NCBI RefSeq assembly: GCF_002155695.1
Contig: NZ_MUYJ01000001.1
Coordinates: forward strand, 62,001 to 126,000
Source of the DNA: Erythrobacter tepidarius
GTDB lineage: Bacteria; Pseudomonadota; Alphaproteobacteria; Sphingomonadales; Sphingomonadaceae
Direction of reading: 5' to 3'
DNA: 64,000 nt
Shown: piece by piece, positions 24,042-33,704 of the stretch
How the letters are laid out: each line of letters opens with the position of its first letter
How positions within the stretch are numbered: position 1 is the stretch's first letter
Made by a program: the position numbers and the translations under genes
Notes under the pieces: generated by a model
Told to the model about the DNA's origin: nothing
Database searches by the model: none
Seen by the model: the letters and a program-made list of their open reading frames with translations, nothing else

Positions 24042-25234
24042 ACCAGACAATCTACGATGCCGTGGTGATTGGCGGTGGTCCCTCCGGAGCAACGGCAGCG
24101 ACGGATCTGGCGCTGGCTGGCCATTCGGTGCTGCTGATCGAGCGTGGCGGGCGGATCAAGCCCTGCGGCGGGGCAATCCCGCCGCGGCTGCTTGCCGATT
24201 TCGACATTCCGCAATCATTGCTGGTCGCCAAGGCGCGTTCCGCCCGGATGATCGCGCCCTCGGGCCGCGCGGTCGACATGCCCGTGGGTGAGATCGGCTA
24301 TGTCGGCATGGTCGATCGCGACGAGTTCGACGAATGGCTACGCGAGCGCGCCCGCCATTCGGGGGCAGAGCGGCTCTCCGCCACCTTCGAGAAGATCGAG
24401 CGCGACGAGGCGGCGCATCCGATCGTCACCTTCCGGCGCAAGCGGGGCGGGCCGATCGAAGGCGTGCGCGCGCGTGTCGTGATCGGTGCCGACGGGGCGC
24501 GCTCGGCGGTTGCCAAGCAGTGCCTTCCGGGTGCCGAGCGGATGCCCTGCGTCTTTGCCTATCACGAAATCATCAAGTCGCCCGAACACAACACCGACGC
24601 CTACGATGCCTCGCGCTGCGACGTGTTCTATCAGGGCCGCCTCTCGCCCGATTTCTATGCCTGGGTGTTTCCGCATGGCGAGACCGCGAGTATCGGCGTG
24701 GGCAGCGCCAACAAGGGCTTCAGCCTGCGCGGCGCGATCGCCACGATGCGCGATGATCTCGGACTCGATCGCTGCGAAACCGTGCGCCGCGAGGGCGCGC
24801 CCATTCCGCTCAAGCCGCTCAAGCGCTGGGACAACGGCGCAGATGTGATCGTCGCGGGTGATGCCGCCGGAATCGTCGCGCCCGCCTCGGGCGAGGGGAT
24901 CTATTACGCGATGGTCGGCGGACGGCTGGTGGCCGAGGCCGCGGCGATGTTCCTCAAGACCGGCGATGCCAGGCACCTGCGCACCGCGCGCAAACGTTTC
25001 ATGAGCGAGCACGGCAAGGTGTTCTGGATCCTCGGGATCATGCAGTATTTCTGGTATTCCTCGGACAAGCGCCGCGAGCGCTTCGTCACCATGTGCGACG
25101 ACAAGGATGTGCAGGAGCTGACCTGGCAGGCCTATATGCACAAGCGGCTGGTGCGCGCCAAGCCGCTCGCCCACGTCAAGATCTTCCTCAAGGACACCGC
25201 GCACCTGCTAGGCTTGAGGCCCGCAACGCGCTAA
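24038..25234 (+). CDS. bchP: Geranylgeranyl reductase
   Basis: FAD-dependent reductase converting the geranylgeranyl tail of bacteriochlorophyll to phytyl. 398 residues. N-terminal dinucleotide motif VVIGGGPSGATAATDLA, the CGGAIP segment, and the second FAD motif VIVAGDAAGIVAPASGEGI are all present. The ATG overlaps the upstream stop (ATGA) and GAGG lies upstream. Its position after bchG and the BCH2 gene is conserved. Confidence 0.95.
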   Translation: MNQTIYDAVVIGGGPSGATAATDLALAGHSVLLIERGGRIKPCGGAIPPRLLADFDIPQSLLVAKARSARMIAPSGRAVDMPVGEIGYVGMVDRDEFDEWLRERARHSGAERLSATFEKIERDEAAHPIVTFRRKRGGPIEGVRARVVIGADGARSAVAKQCLPGAERMPCVFAYHEIIKSPEHNTDAYDASRCDVFYQGRLSPDFYAWVFPHGETASIGVGSANKGFSLRGAIATMRDDLGLDRCETVRREGAPIPLKPLKRWDNGADVIVAGDAAGIVAPASGEGIYYAMVGGRLVAEAAAMFLKTGDARHLRTARKRFMSEHGKVFWILGIMQYFWYSSDKRRERFVTMCDDKDVQELTWQAYMHKRLVRAKPLAHVKIFLKDTAHLLGLRPATR

Positions 25235-25245
25235 GTCTTTTGCGC

Positions 25246-25728
25246 ATGAGCCGTATGATGATCCTGCCGGTGACCGTGGCGACCGTTGCGGCGCTGTGCG
25301 TGGCCGCGCTGGGCGCGACCGTCACCGATCTCGGGCCGTGGTACCAGGCGCTGGTCAAGCCCGCCTGGAATCCGCCCGACGTGGTATTCCCGATGGGCTG
25401 GACCTTGATCTACGCGCTGATCACCATTTCGGCGATCACCGCCTGGCGCGCGGCGCCGACTGCGGCGGAGGCGGAGTGGGCGATCGGCCTGTTTGCGCTG
25501 AACGGCTTTCTCAACATCACCTGGAGCCTGATCTTCTTCCGGATGCAGCGCCCCGACTGGGCCTTCATCGAGCTGATCGCGCTCTGGCTCTCGATCATCG
25601 CTCTGGTCATCTATTGCGGGCGCTTCTCGCGCACTGCGGCGGCGCTGCTGGTGCCCTATCTGGCGTGGGTGAGCTTTGCCGGTGCGCTTAACTGGGCGGT
25701 GGTCGAACTCAACGGTCCCTTCGGTTGA
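25246..25728 (+). CDS. tspO: TspO/MBR family tryptophan-rich sensory protein
   Basis: A 160-residue outer-membrane protein with five transmembrane helices. TspO signatures PWYQALVKPAWNPPDVVFPMGWT and the C-terminal WVSFAGALNWAVVELN are present. In Rhodobacter TspO is an oxygen-linked negative regulator of photosynthesis genes and binds porphyrins. ATG 25246 is the start; the longer frame into bchP is only a shadow. It is 11 bases downstream of bchP. Confidence 0.93.
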   Translation: MSRMMILPVTVATVAALCVAALGATVTDLGPWYQALVKPAWNPPDVVFPMGWTLIYALITISAITAWRAAPTAAEAEWAIGLFALNGFLNITWSLIFFRMQRPDWAFIELIALWLSIIALVIYCGRFSRTAAALLVPYLAWVSFAGALNWAVVELNGPFG

Positions 25729-25747
25729 GCCGGGGCAAGGGGTGGCA

Positions 25748-26026
25748 ATGATGGCCTGGCTGTTCGCCTCCGGCCACGCAGCCGATGTGATTCTGGCCGT
25801 GCTGTGTGCCGAGGGCATGTGGCTGCGTTGGCAGCGCGCTTGGGGCTGGGGTGCGGTGCTCGGCCTGCTGGGGCCGGCGGCGCTGATCGTGCTCGGCCTG
25901 CGTGCCGCCCTGACAGGTGCCGCGTGGTGGTGGATCGCTCTGCCGCTCGCCGCTTCGCTTCCGCTCCACCTGATGGATCTTCGCAGCCGAATGGCCGCGC
26001 GCCGTCAGCCCGAGGTTTCGCCCTAA
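25748..26026 (+). CDS. Small PGC membrane protein, unknown (92 aa)
   Basis: A 92-residue hydrophobic protein with about three membrane segments (AADVILAVLCAEGMWLRW, VLGLLGPAALIVLGLRAAL, WWIALPLAASLPLHLM) and a basic C-terminus (RSRMAARR). AAGGGG precedes the ATG. It is the last gene of the rightward ppsR-bchG-bchP-tspO block and meets the puf operon at a shared terminator. I do not recognise a named family. Pigment or complex assembly is a guess from position. Confidence 0.75.
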   Translation: MMAWLFASGHAADVILAVLCAEGMWLRWQRAWGWGAVLGLLGPAALIVLGLRAALTGAAWWWIALPLAASLPLHLMDLRSRMAARRQPEVSP

Positions 26027-26038
26027 AGGCGGGCAAAG

Positions 26039-26075
26039 AAAACCCGGCCGGGCCGTTGAGGCCTGACCGGGTTTC
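26039..26075. terminator. Bidirectional terminator between the 92-aa gene and pufM
   Basis: AAACCCGG (26040-26047) pairs with CCGGGTTT (26067-26074), with an inner GGCC/GGCC stem. Read leftward for the puf transcript, the hairpin is followed by TTTTCTTT. It separates convergent operons and probably serves both. Confidence 0.8.
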
Positions 26076-26109
26076 TGTCGCCCGCCGCACGGGCGGGCTG
26101 CACCGGTTC

Positions 26110-27087
26110 CTATTCAGCAGGCTGCTGGGCGAACTGGAGCGCACCGCTCGAGTCGTAGTGGATGGTATCGGGTGCGTAGTGGTGTTCCTGCGCCCAGAGG
26201 TACCAGTTGTCGACGACCGTGCCGGTGAGCAGGATGCCGATGCCGCCGGTCAACGTGGTGAGCACTGCAAACCACCAGGCCCAGCGGTGGATCGATTCGA
26301 AGGTGGCGTTGAAGCCCATCACCCAGCGCCAGAACAGCGCGCCGCGCTCGGCCGCAGTGCCGCGGTCGGTGATCTGTTCGATCTCGCGCTCGCCGCCATA
26401 ACGGCCAAGCGCAAGGATCGTCGCCCCGTGCATCGCAAACAGCACCGCCGATCCGTAAAGGAAAACGATCGAGAGCGCGTGGAACGGATTGTAGAACAGG
26501 TTCCCGTAGACCAGCGAGAAATTGTTGGTCCAGTCGAGATGGCTGAAGATGCCGTAGGGCACGGCCTGCGCCCATTCGCCCATCAGCATGGGCCGGATGA
26601 AGCCGAGCACCAGGAACAGCCAGATCGCCGAGGCGAAGGCCCAGGGAATGTGCATCCCCATGCCCAGTGCCTTGGCCCTGTAATAGGTGCGCGCCCACCA
26701 GGTCAGCACCGCGATGGTGAGGAATGCGCCGGTGATGATGAACCAGCCGCCCTTGTCGAGCGGAACGAACGGGCTGAAGCCGTATTCCGGCCCCGGAGGA
26801 TCGAGCGAGAGCCAGAAGAATTCGCGCATGAAGGTTTGCGGCGACCAGCCGGCCTGAGCCCAGAAGTTCAGCCCGATGATCAGGATGGCCGCGCCGCCGA
26901 AGGCGAGGCTGATCACACCCAGCCAGCCGAGATAGATCGGGCCGAGCTGGGCCTGACCGATCTTGCCCATCCAGCGGTTGTGGCCGACAAGCGCAAGGCG
27001 TGCCTCGCTCCCGTCGAGGTGCGGGACACCCATTTCGGGCGGCCCTTGCACTTGCACCTGGGTGAAGATGTTTTGGTATGTCGCCAT
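26110..27087 (-). CDS. pufM: Photosynthetic reaction centre M subunit
   Basis: 325 residues, five membrane helices, binding the special pair, QA and non-haem iron with PufL. Typical sequences are [52 protein letters not shown] and [14 protein letters not shown] (with H ligands). It is the last gene of the operon: no pufC (tetrahaem cytochrome) follows, only the terminator. AAGGAG precedes the ATG. Confidence 0.97.
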   Translation of the reverse strand: MATYQNIFTQVQVQGPPEMGVPHLDGSEARLALVGHNRWMGKIGQAQLGPIYLGWLGVISLAFGGAAILIIGLNFWAQAGWSPQTFMREFFWLSLDPPGPEYGFSPFVPLDKGGWFIITGAFLTIAVLTWWARTYYRAKALGMGMHIPWAFASAIWLFLVLGFIRPMLMGEWAQAVPYGIFSHLDWTNNFSLVYGNLFYNPFHALSIVFLYGSAVLFAMHGATILALGRYGGEREIEQITDRGTAAERGALFWRWVMGFNATFESIHRWAWWFAVLTTLTGGIGILLTGTVVDNWYLWAQEHHYAPDTIHYDSSGALQFAQQPAE

Positions 27088-27101
27088 GGTTCAGGTGCTC
27101 C

Positions 27102-27926
27102 TTACGACCAGATCGGGATCTTCTTCCAGAAATCCCAGAATTCGATCCAGCTGCCGACATACAGAGTGCCGGAAATGACGATGCAGATGGCGCTCCAGAA
27201 CCCGGCGCTCAGCGCGAGGAAGAGCCCCACCCGGTGAATGCCGAGCGTGCCGACCGAATAGCCGATGAAGTCACGGAAATAGGTGTCTTCATATTCCGGC
27301 GATTTGACGTCGGTACCGCCGGTCGGGTTGACCGCCGACAGGACCAGGCCGCCATGCAGGGCGAGCGCGAGGCAGTTCGTGAAGAAGAACGTGATCGCGA
27401 GCATGTGCACGGGGTTGTAATGGAAGTTCCCGAAGGCGTAGCCCACGTTCGAGACCCACACGAGGTGCGTCCAGATGCCGTAGGGGAAGCCGTTGGCCCA
27501 CGCGCCCATCCACACGGGACGGATCACGTTCAGGGTGACATAGGCGAACACGGCGACGCTGAAAGCGATCGGGACGTGGTAGCTCATGCCCAGCTTGCGC
27601 GAGATTTCTGCCTGGCGCATCACCCATGAGCCGAAGGCAATGACGGCGCAAATGGTGATGACCTGCCAGTATCCGCCTTCCTTCAGGGGAGCGAAGGCGA
27701 GGCCGTACTCGACCGGCGGCGGGTTGATCGAGATCAGCCACGGGTTGAGGGTCGGACCTTGGGTCGCGGCGGCGAAAATCAGCGCCGTGCCAAGCAAGGC
27801 CGCGATTGCCGTCGTCACTCCGAAGAATCCGACATAAAACGGCCCGACCCAGAAGTCGAACAGGTCGCCGCCGATCAATGTGCCACCGCGTACGCGGTAT
27901 TTCCGCTCGAAACTAAGGAGCGCCAT
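27102..27926 (-). CDS. pufL: Photosynthetic reaction centre L subunit
   Basis: 274 residues, five membrane helices. Recognisable motifs include [36 protein letters not shown] and [20 protein letters not shown]. Binds the special pair and QB with PufM. The ATG is preceded by GGGGAGGA, which sits at the base of the hairpin 27939-27955, so folding could affect translation. Confidence 0.97.
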   Translation of the reverse strand: MALLSFERKYRVRGGTLIGGDLFDFWVGPFYVGFFGVTTAIAALLGTALIFAAATQGPTLNPWLISINPPPVEYGLAFAPLKEGGYWQVITICAVIAFGSWVMRQAEISRKLGMSYHVPIAFSVAVFAYVTLNVIRPVWMGAWANGFPYGIWTHLVWVSNVGYAFGNFHYNPVHMLAITFFFTNCLALALHGGLVLSAVNPTGGTDVKSPEYEDTYFRDFIGYSVGTLGIHRVGLFLALSAGFWSAICIVISGTLYVGSWIEFWDFWKKIPIWS

Positions 27927-27938
27927 AGGTCCATCCTC

Positions 27939-27955
27939 CCCGCCACAAGGGCGGG
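27939..27955 (-). promoter_or_regulatory. Hairpin next to the pufL ribosome site
   Basis: CCCGCC (27939-27944) and GGCGGG (27950-27955) form a 6-bp G/C stem with a 5-base loop, ending a few bases from the pufL Shine-Dalgarno. It is one of two stem-loops in the pufA-pufL gap. Confidence 0.6.
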
Positions 27956-27988
27956 TGCTGTAGGTTGTTCGACGAGTGTCAGGAGGCA

Positions 27989-28004
27989 GGCAGGCGAACC
28001 TGCC
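27989..28004 (-). promoter_or_regulatory. pufA-pufL intercistronic stem-loop
   Basis: In the mRNA, GGCAGG-TTCG-CCTGCC forms a 6-bp stem with a UUCG-type tetraloop, 20 bases after the pufA stop. In Rhodobacter, hairpins at this place protect the pufBA transcript from 3' decay and set the LH1:RC ratio. The same role is inferred here. Confidence 0.65.
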
Positions 28005-28023
28005 CCCTCACATTTCGAGGCTA

Positions 28024-28218
28024 CTATCCCGCCGCCGGAGCTTCCGACGACTCGATAGCGGCCTGAGCCGGCGCCGGGGCACCGGGAGCGCGCTCGAGCC
28101 AGTTGTAGCGATCCGTGCTGAGCAGGATGAAGTGGATGGTGAAGGCCAGCACCGCGAGACCCACATGCAGGGCCACGAGCGTACGGCGGATGTCAAAGTA
28201 GAACCAGATTCTCCACAT
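28024..28218 (-). CDS. pufA: Light-harvesting 1 alpha chain
   Basis: 64 residues with one membrane helix. H29 ([17 protein letters not shown]) is the bacteriochlorophyll ligand and W40 is the conserved hydrogen-bonding aromatic. The N-terminus [12 protein letters not shown] is typical. AAAGGA precedes the ATG. The C-terminal tail is alanine/proline-rich. Confidence 0.95.
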   Translation of the reverse strand: MWRIWFYFDIRRTLVALHVGLAVLAFTIHFILLSTDRYNWLERAPGAPAPAQAAIESSEAPAAG

Positions 28219-28294
28219 GGGAAAATTCCTTTCTTGAACCGTTCAGAAGATTGCGCCGCCCGCACCTTGCAGGCCACGCGAGATCGTCACGGAA

Positions 28295-28435
28295 TTAGAG
28301 CCAGGGCTTGTAAGCCCACATCAGAGCGTGAGCGACCAGCGCGATCGCCACATAGAGGACAAAGGTCCCCATGAAGCCCTTGTGGATTTCCTGTGCCTCT
28401 TCAGGCGTCAGGTGAGTCCCGATGCGTTCATTCAT
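28295..28435 (-). CDS. pufB: Light-harvesting 1 beta chain
   Basis: 46 residues from ATG 28435 (GGAG upstream), chosen because the protein then begins as LH1 beta chains do. A single membrane helix carries the ligand H36 (ALVAHALMW), with H18 nearer the N-terminus. Between bchZ (stop 28610) and this gene there is no pufQ; the 174-base gap may hold a puf promoter, but no PpsR box was seen there. Confidence 0.93.
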   Translation of the reverse strand: MNERIGTHLTPEEAQEIHKGFMGTFVLYVAIALVAHALMWAYKPWL

Positions 28436-28609
28436 TGGACTTTCTCCGTTCAGTTGGGTGGAAATGGAGGCACGATGGCCCCCGTCGGCATCCCCGCGTG
28501 ATCCCCCACGTGGATTGGTTCGCCCCTTTGACTGGGGCATGGTGGTGTGCCGGCACGGCGAAGCGCCGCGCCCGCGACAAGAGGGTGGCGTAGCGGGCGA
28601 CAGCGCCGC

Positions 28610-30055
28610 TCATGCGCCCGCTCCTTCCAGCAGCGCCTCTTCGAGGCAATCTGCCGTGACGACATCATGGCCGCGCTGGCGTGCGGTCCGTTCGGCCGCA
28701 TCGCGCAGGCGCTTGGCGGCGGAAATGCGGATCAGCACCGGCTGGGCTTCGACCATGCTATCCAGCCGCGCCTTGGCCTCCTTGTCCCAGGTCAGCTCGG
28801 TCAGGCTGCGCGCCGGGGTCTTGTCGACCTTGTCCATCTCGGTGGCGAGCGGGAGGATGTGGAACAGCGCGTCGAACAGCGCATTGCACACTTCCTGCAC
28901 GAGGTAGGTCGCGCCCGAATAGCCCATGAAAGGCGTGCCGGTGTGGCGCCGGATCGCCGCGCCCGGGAAGCTCGCCGCGATATACACCCCGCGCGCCCCG
29001 CACTCGGCCATGTACATCCGCTCGTTGTAGCTGCCGAACAGCACCAGCGGCGGGTTGGCATGGATGGCGGCGCGCACCTCGTCGTTCTTGGGCTTGACCC
29101 CGGCGCGGCGCGCGAACGCGAAGTTGCAGGGTAGCCCCATGTCGTCTTCAAGGAAGTGGCGAATGCCGCGGGCATAGGTTTCGTTGGCGACGATGCCGAA
29201 GCTGGCCGTGGCGAAGAAATCCTGCGTGACCGAGCGCCACAGATCCCACAACGGCTTGATGGTGGTGTGCTTCTCGCGCTCGATGAACGGCTCCGGATCC
29301 AGCCCCAGCTCGGCGCCCAGCGCGCGCAGGAACTTGGTCGTCTGGTTCAGCCCGATCGGCGCCTGGAAATAGGGCCGCTCAAGCGTTTCGCACAGGTTGC
29401 GGCCATATTCGCGGTAGAGGCAGACATTGGCTTCGGCCTGCGCCAGCTTGGCGATGTCGGCGAGGTGGGTGCCGAGCGGAAAGACCACCCCGACTTCGGC
29501 CCCGATCCCTTCGATCAGGCGACGGATCTCGGCGAGATCCGAAGGCATGTTGAACATCCCATAGGCCGGGCCGATGATGTTCACCTTGGGCTTTTCGCCT
29601 TCCTTGCGCTCGCGCGGGGCGGGCATCTTCTTCGGGCCGAACTCGGTCCACAGCCAGGTCAGCGCACGGTCGGCCGATTGCCACTGGTCTTCATCGATGG
29701 TGCGCGGCAGGAAGCGCTTGATGTTGGTGCCTTCGGGCGTCACCCCGCCGCCGATCATTTCGGCGATCGAGCCGGTGACGACCACCGCGGGCAGTTCCGG
29801 ATCGAGCGTTTCCCAGGCGCGCTTCATCGCGCCTTCGGTGCCGGTCTTGCCGAGCTCCTCTTCGGCCAGGCCGGTGACGACGATCGGCAGTTCGTGCGGG
29901 GGCAGGGCGTCGGTGTAGTGCAGCACCGAGGTGACCGGCAGGTTCTCGCAGCCCACCGGGCCGTCGATGATCACCTGCAGGCCCTTGACCGCGGTGAAGA
30001 CATAGGTGGCGCCCCAGTAGCCGCCGGCACGATCATGATCGAGAACGAGCGTCAT
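28610..30055 (-). CDS. bchZ: Chlorophyllide a reductase subunit Z
   Basis: NifK-like subunit of the enzyme reducing ring B of chlorophyllide a. 481 residues, starting [16 protein letters not shown] at ATG 30055, which overlaps the bchY stop (ATGA). [20 protein letters not shown] contains a cluster cysteine. The C-terminal domain resembles that of BchB. The longer in-frame N-terminal extension is a bchY shadow. Confidence 0.96.
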   Translation of the reverse strand: MTLVLDHDRAGGYWGATYVFTAVKGLQVIIDGPVGCENLPVTSVLHYTDALPPHELPIVVTGLAEEELGKTGTEGAMKRAWETLDPELPAVVVTGSIAEMIGGGVTPEGTNIKRFLPRTIDEDQWQSADRALTWLWTEFGPKKMPAPRERKEGEKPKVNIIGPAYGMFNMPSDLAEIRRLIEGIGAEVGVVFPLGTHLADIAKLAQAEANVCLYREYGRNLCETLERPYFQAPIGLNQTTKFLRALGAELGLDPEPFIEREKHTTIKPLWDLWRSVTQDFFATASFGIVANETYARGIRHFLEDDMGLPCNFAFARRAGVKPKNDEVRAAIHANPPLVLFGSYNERMYMAECGARGVYIAASFPGAAIRRHTGTPFMGYSGATYLVQEVCNALFDALFHILPLATEMDKVDKTPARSLTELTWDKEAKARLDSMVEAQPVLIRISAAKRLRDAAERTARQRGHDVVTADCLEEALLEGAGA

Positions 30056-31626
30056 GTGCCGATCGCCTCCGCTGCCTTGCGCGCCGCTTCGTTGAGGGCA
30101 GCGTATTTCTTGCGGAACTTGGGCCGGTCGACCGGCACATCCTCCCACACGCCCGCAGCGTGTTCGGTGCCGACGCCTTCGAAGAAGTCGCGCATCGCAT
30201 CGAACCGGGTCTTGTTGGCCATCGCCGCGTTGATCACCGTGGCAAGGCTGCCCGCGCCCGCCGGGCCCATCAGTGGGCGCGCCGAGATGAGGTTGGTGAA
30301 ATAGAGTGAAGGGATCGCCTTCGACTTGGCGTGCTGCACCACCGGGGTGGTGCCGATGGCGAGATCGGGCCGATATTCCTCGACCGCGGCAATGTCCTGT
30401 TCGAGACTGGCGCGGAACTGGATTTTCACGCCCCTGGCTTCGAGCCATTCGCGATCGGGATCTGACCAGCGGGTCTTGGGGCAGGCGGTGCCGACATAGG
30501 CGACATCGGCCCCGCTTTCGACCAGCAGGCGCGCCACCAGCAGTTCCGAACCCTCATAGCCTGAAACCGTGATGCGGCCCTTGATCGGCATCTTTTCGAG
30601 CGCGCCCTTGCAGGCGGCGATCATCGCGTTCTTCACAGCGTCGACCTGGGCCTGCGGCAGGCCGAGCGTGTCGCCCAGCGATTGCAGCCAGGCAGCCGTG
30701 CCATCGGCACCGACCGGGGCCGAACCGATGATCGGGCGGCCCGCGGTTTCGAATTCGCGGATGCTGGCGGTGTAGAATGGATGGATCGCGGCGACCACGG
30801 CGCAATCGAGCGCGGCATAGAGCTCGCGCCATTCGCGGGTTGGCACCACCGGGCCGGCGGCAAGGCCGAGCGGGGCGAGCAGCTGCCCGATGACGACCGG
30901 ATCGGCCGGGAACATCTCACCCAGCAGCGTCACCGTCGGCCTGTCCGCGCGTTCGCGCGGCGCCGCGACGGGGCCGGACATGACTTCCTCGCGGGCATAT
31001 TGCAGCATCGCCCCGGCGAGCACGTCCTTCGCTTCGGCATGGGTTGGCACGCCAAAGCCGGGCACGTCGATGCCGATGATGCGCACCCCGTTGATCTGCT
31101 TCTTCAGCAGCCGCAGCGGCACGCCGCTGGCGGTGGGGACGCACAGATTGGTGACCACGATCGCATCGTAGAGCTCGGGATCGGCCAGGCCTTCGACGGC
31201 CTCCTTGATGTCCTCGAACAGCTTGCCGGTGACGAGTGTTTCGGAATTGAACGGGACATAGCCCACCGTCCGCCGCGCGCCGTAGAAGTGCGAGGTAAAG
31301 GTGAGGCCATAGACGCAGCAGGCCGAGCCTGAGAGCACGGTCGCGGTGCGCCGCATTCTCAGGCCCACCCGAAGTGACCCGAACGCGGGACACATGGACT
31401 GGGGTTGGTCGTGCGGCCCGCGCCCGGGCGCGACCGGATAGTCGGCGGCATAGCGATCGAGAATGTCGCTCTTGCCAGCGGCGCGGGCGGCGGCGCGCAT
31501 GGTTTCCTTGCCACCGTGGCAGCCCGAGCCGCTGGCGAATGCCGCACCTTCGGGAGCAGCGGAAAGATCGATCCGGTCCGGGGCGCGGGTGTCGCCGGTG
31601 GGGGTCAGATCGTCCATCGCCGTCAT
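30052..31626 (-). CDS. bchY: Chlorophyllide a reductase subunit Y
   Basis: NifD-like subunit of chlorophyllide a oxidoreductase. 524 residues from ATG 31626; a second ATG lies at 31617. Cysteines likely to bind the cluster include the C in [18 protein letters not shown] and [13 protein letters not shown]. Both ends overlap neighbours by 4 bases (ATGA), so bchX, Y and Z are coupled. Confidence 0.95.
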   Translation of the reverse strand: MTAMDDLTPTGDTRAPDRIDLSAAPEGAAFASGSGCHGGKETMRAAARAAGKSDILDRYAADYPVAPGRGPHDQPQSMCPAFGSLRVGLRMRRTATVLSGSACCVYGLTFTSHFYGARRTVGYVPFNSETLVTGKLFEDIKEAVEGLADPELYDAIVVTNLCVPTASGVPLRLLKKQINGVRIIGIDVPGFGVPTHAEAKDVLAGAMLQYAREEVMSGPVAAPRERADRPTVTLLGEMFPADPVVIGQLLAPLGLAAGPVVPTREWRELYAALDCAVVAAIHPFYTASIREFETAGRPIIGSAPVGADGTAAWLQSLGDTLGLPQAQVDAVKNAMIAACKGALEKMPIKGRITVSGYEGSELLVARLLVESGADVAYVGTACPKTRWSDPDREWLEARGVKIQFRASLEQDIAAVEEYRPDLAIGTTPVVQHAKSKAIPSLYFTNLISARPLMGPAGAGSLATVINAAMANKTRFDAMRDFFEGVGTEHAAGVWEDVPVDRPKFRKKYAALNEAARKAAEAIGT

Positions 31627-32627
31627 GCCTCGTCGTAGATCACTTCGAGGCTGGGGCGCTGTTCGAACACGCCGCCGCGCATGTCGGCCTGTGTTGCGGG
31701 GATCAGCTCGATCGCGCCGCCGACCTGATCGGGGCTGAACAGCGCCAGCAGTTCGTCCTGCGACAGCGGCTTGGGCCGCAGCGGCGGGGCGTTGGCGACA
31801 TTCGTGGCCAGTTCCTCGAATAGGCCACCCCATTCTCCGCCGGGATAGCCAATGATCTGGTAGTTCGCGCTCTTGCGGCGGATGTCCTCGTGCGCGGGGA
31901 TCGCGGTGAGCACCGGGATACCGACCGTTTCGGCGAAGGCATGGGCCTCGCCGGTGCCGTCGTCCTTGTTGACGATCATGCCCGCCACGCCGACATTGCC
32001 GCCCATCTTGCGGAAATATTCGACCGCGTGACACACGTTGTTGGCGACATAGAGCGACTGCAGGTCGTTCGAGCCAACCACGATCACCTTCTGGCACATA
32101 TCCCGCGCGATCGGCAGGCCGAAGCCGCCGCACACGACGTCGCCGAGGAAGTCGAGCAGCACGTAATCAAAGCCCCAGTCGTGGAAGCCGAGCTTCTCGA
32201 GCGTCTCGAACCCGTGGATAATGCCGCGCCCGCCGCAACCACGGCCGACTTCGGGGCCGCCCAGTTCCATCGCGAACACCCCGTCGCGTTGGAAGCACAC
32301 GTCTTCGATGCGCACTTCCTCCCCGGCGAGCTTCTTCTTCGACGAGGTTTCGATGATCGAAGGGGTGGCCTTGCCGCCAAACAGCAGGCTGGTGGTGTCG
32401 CTTTTGGGATCGCACCCGATCAGCAGCACCCGCTTGCCTTGCTGGGCCATCATGTAGCTCAAGTTGGCCAGCGCGAAGCTCTTGCCCGAGCCGCCCTTGC
32501 CGTAGATCGCGATGATCTGGGTGTCCTTGGTCGCCTCGCCCGTATGAACCGGATCGGGTTCCTGCGCCGCTTCCTCGCGCAGCCTTGCGGCTTGATCCTC
32601 AAGGGTTCGGGTTTCGAGCATCGACAT
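31623..32627 (-). CDS. bchX: Chlorophyllide a reductase iron protein subunit X
   Basis: NifH/BchL-like ATPase of chlorophyllide a oxidoreductase. 334 residues. P-loop YGKGGSGKSFALANL at ~42-56; cluster cysteines in GRGCGGRG and GDVVCGGF. The start directly abuts the bchC stop. The N-terminal ~35 residues before the P-loop are longer than in BchL, as usual for BchX. Confidence 0.97.
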   Translation of the reverse strand: MSMLETRTLEDQAARLREEAAQEPDPVHTGEATKDTQIIAIYGKGGSGKSFALANLSYMMAQQGKRVLLIGCDPKSDTTSLLFGGKATPSIIETSSKKKLAGEEVRIEDVCFQRDGVFAMELGGPEVGRGCGGRGIIHGFETLEKLGFHDWGFDYVLLDFLGDVVCGGFGLPIARDMCQKVIVVGSNDLQSLYVANNVCHAVEYFRKMGGNVGVAGMIVNKDDGTGEAHAFAETVGIPVLTAIPAHEDIRRKSANYQIIGYPGGEWGGLFEELATNVANAPPLRPKPLSQDELLALFSPDQVGGAIELIPATQADMRGGVFEQRPSLEVIYDEA

Positions 32628-33575
32628 CTAGCAATCACTCCAATCGAGCACCATTTTCAGGCAGTCGGGATCGCTGAAGGCCTGCGGATAGGCGTCGGTC
32701 GCCTCGGTCGCCGGACGGCGGTTGGTCACCAGACCATCGAGCCCGAGCCTTCCGCACTCGATCAGCGCGCGGGTTTCGGCGAGATCGCCCGGCTGCCATT
32801 CCGCCGCGACGCGCAAGTGTACCTCCTTCATGAAGGCCGCCGGGAAAGCGAAGCTCACCCGTTCGGAATAGAACCCGGCGAGCACGATCTCCCCCCCCTT
32901 GGCGAGCCGCATCACCAGCGTGTCGATAAGGCCTGCATCGCCGCTGGCATCGTAGATCGCATGATAATCGCAGCGCTCGTCCTGCGACGGGTCGATCACC
33001 TGATAGCCGACCGCTCCGGCGCGGCGGGCCGGATTGGTTTCCCACACCGTCGGCGCCTTGCCGCCGAGCGCCAGCGTCAGCCGCGCGAGCAGCCGGCCGA
33101 GCACGCCGTGGCCGATGATCAGATCGGGCAGGGCGTCGCGGTGATGGAAGCCGCCCTTGATGGCATGGAGCGCGGTGGCGGCCAGCGCACAAAGCACGCC
33201 GGCATCGCCGAGATGTTCGGGGATCGGCAGCGCGCGCGCCGAAGGCACGATCACCCGGCGGGCGGTGCCGCCGAACAGGCCGCGGGCATCGGTGTAGCAA
33301 TTGGCGCCGGGGACAAACACCCAGTCACCGATCCGTCCGCGCGCCTGGGCGCCCGCATCGACGATCCGGCCGACCGATTCGTAGCCCGGAACCAGCGGAT
33401 AGCCAAACCCCGGGAAGGGCGGCATCTTGCCGGTCCACAGCAGCTTTTCGGTGCCAGTGCTGATCCCGCTCCAAGCGATATCGACCACGACATCGCCTGC
33501 TTCGACCGGCTTCATCTCGAGCGGCCGGAGCGCCAGGCGCTCCGGAGCTTCGAGGATGACTGCCAGCGTATCCAT
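32628..33575 (-). CDS. bchC: Bacteriochlorophyllide a dehydrogenase (3-hydroxyethyl oxidation)
   Basis: Zinc-type alcohol dehydrogenase-like enzyme oxidising the 3-hydroxyethyl group to acetyl. 315 residues with the BchC signature [30 protein letters not shown], and a nucleotide-binding region around [14 protein letters not shown]. First gene of the bchCXYZ-pufBALM operon. The upstream region holds a perfect PpsR-type box overlapping the -35. Confidence 0.95.
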   Translation of the reverse strand: MDTLAVILEAPERLALRPLEMKPVEAGDVVVDIAWSGISTGTEKLLWTGKMPPFPGFGYPLVPGYESVGRIVDAGAQARGRIGDWVFVPGANCYTDARGLFGGTARRVIVPSARALPIPEHLGDAGVLCALAATALHAIKGGFHHRDALPDLIIGHGVLGRLLARLTLALGGKAPTVWETNPARRAGAVGYQVIDPSQDERCDYHAIYDASGDAGLIDTLVMRLAKGGEIVLAGFYSERVSFAFPAAFMKEVHLRVAAEWQPGDLAETRALIECGRLGLDGLVTNRRPATEATDAYPQAFSDPDCLKMVLDWSDC

Positions 33576-33655
33576 CTGTTTCCGCTCTCCGCCCGTGGAT
33601 TCTCGAGGCCGAAAACGTCGACTCGAAAAGTCCGCTGAAACGTTCTCCCAACTGT

Positions 33656-33696
33656 TTGCTACGCTTTACGTTCCCGACTGTCAATTTTTATGGACA
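33656..33696 (-). promoter_or_regulatory. bchC promoter with a perfect PpsR/CrtJ box
   Basis: TGTC-AATTTTTATG-GACA at 33679-33696 matches TGT-N12-ACA exactly and is the full inverted repeat TGTC-N10-GACA. On the minus strand it contains -35 TTGACA (33684-33679), followed after 17 bp by a weak TAGCAA (33661-33656). The box is only 104 bp upstream of bchC and lies just after the crtF stop. Confidence 0.82.
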
Positions 33697-33704
33697 AAGT
33701 TCCC

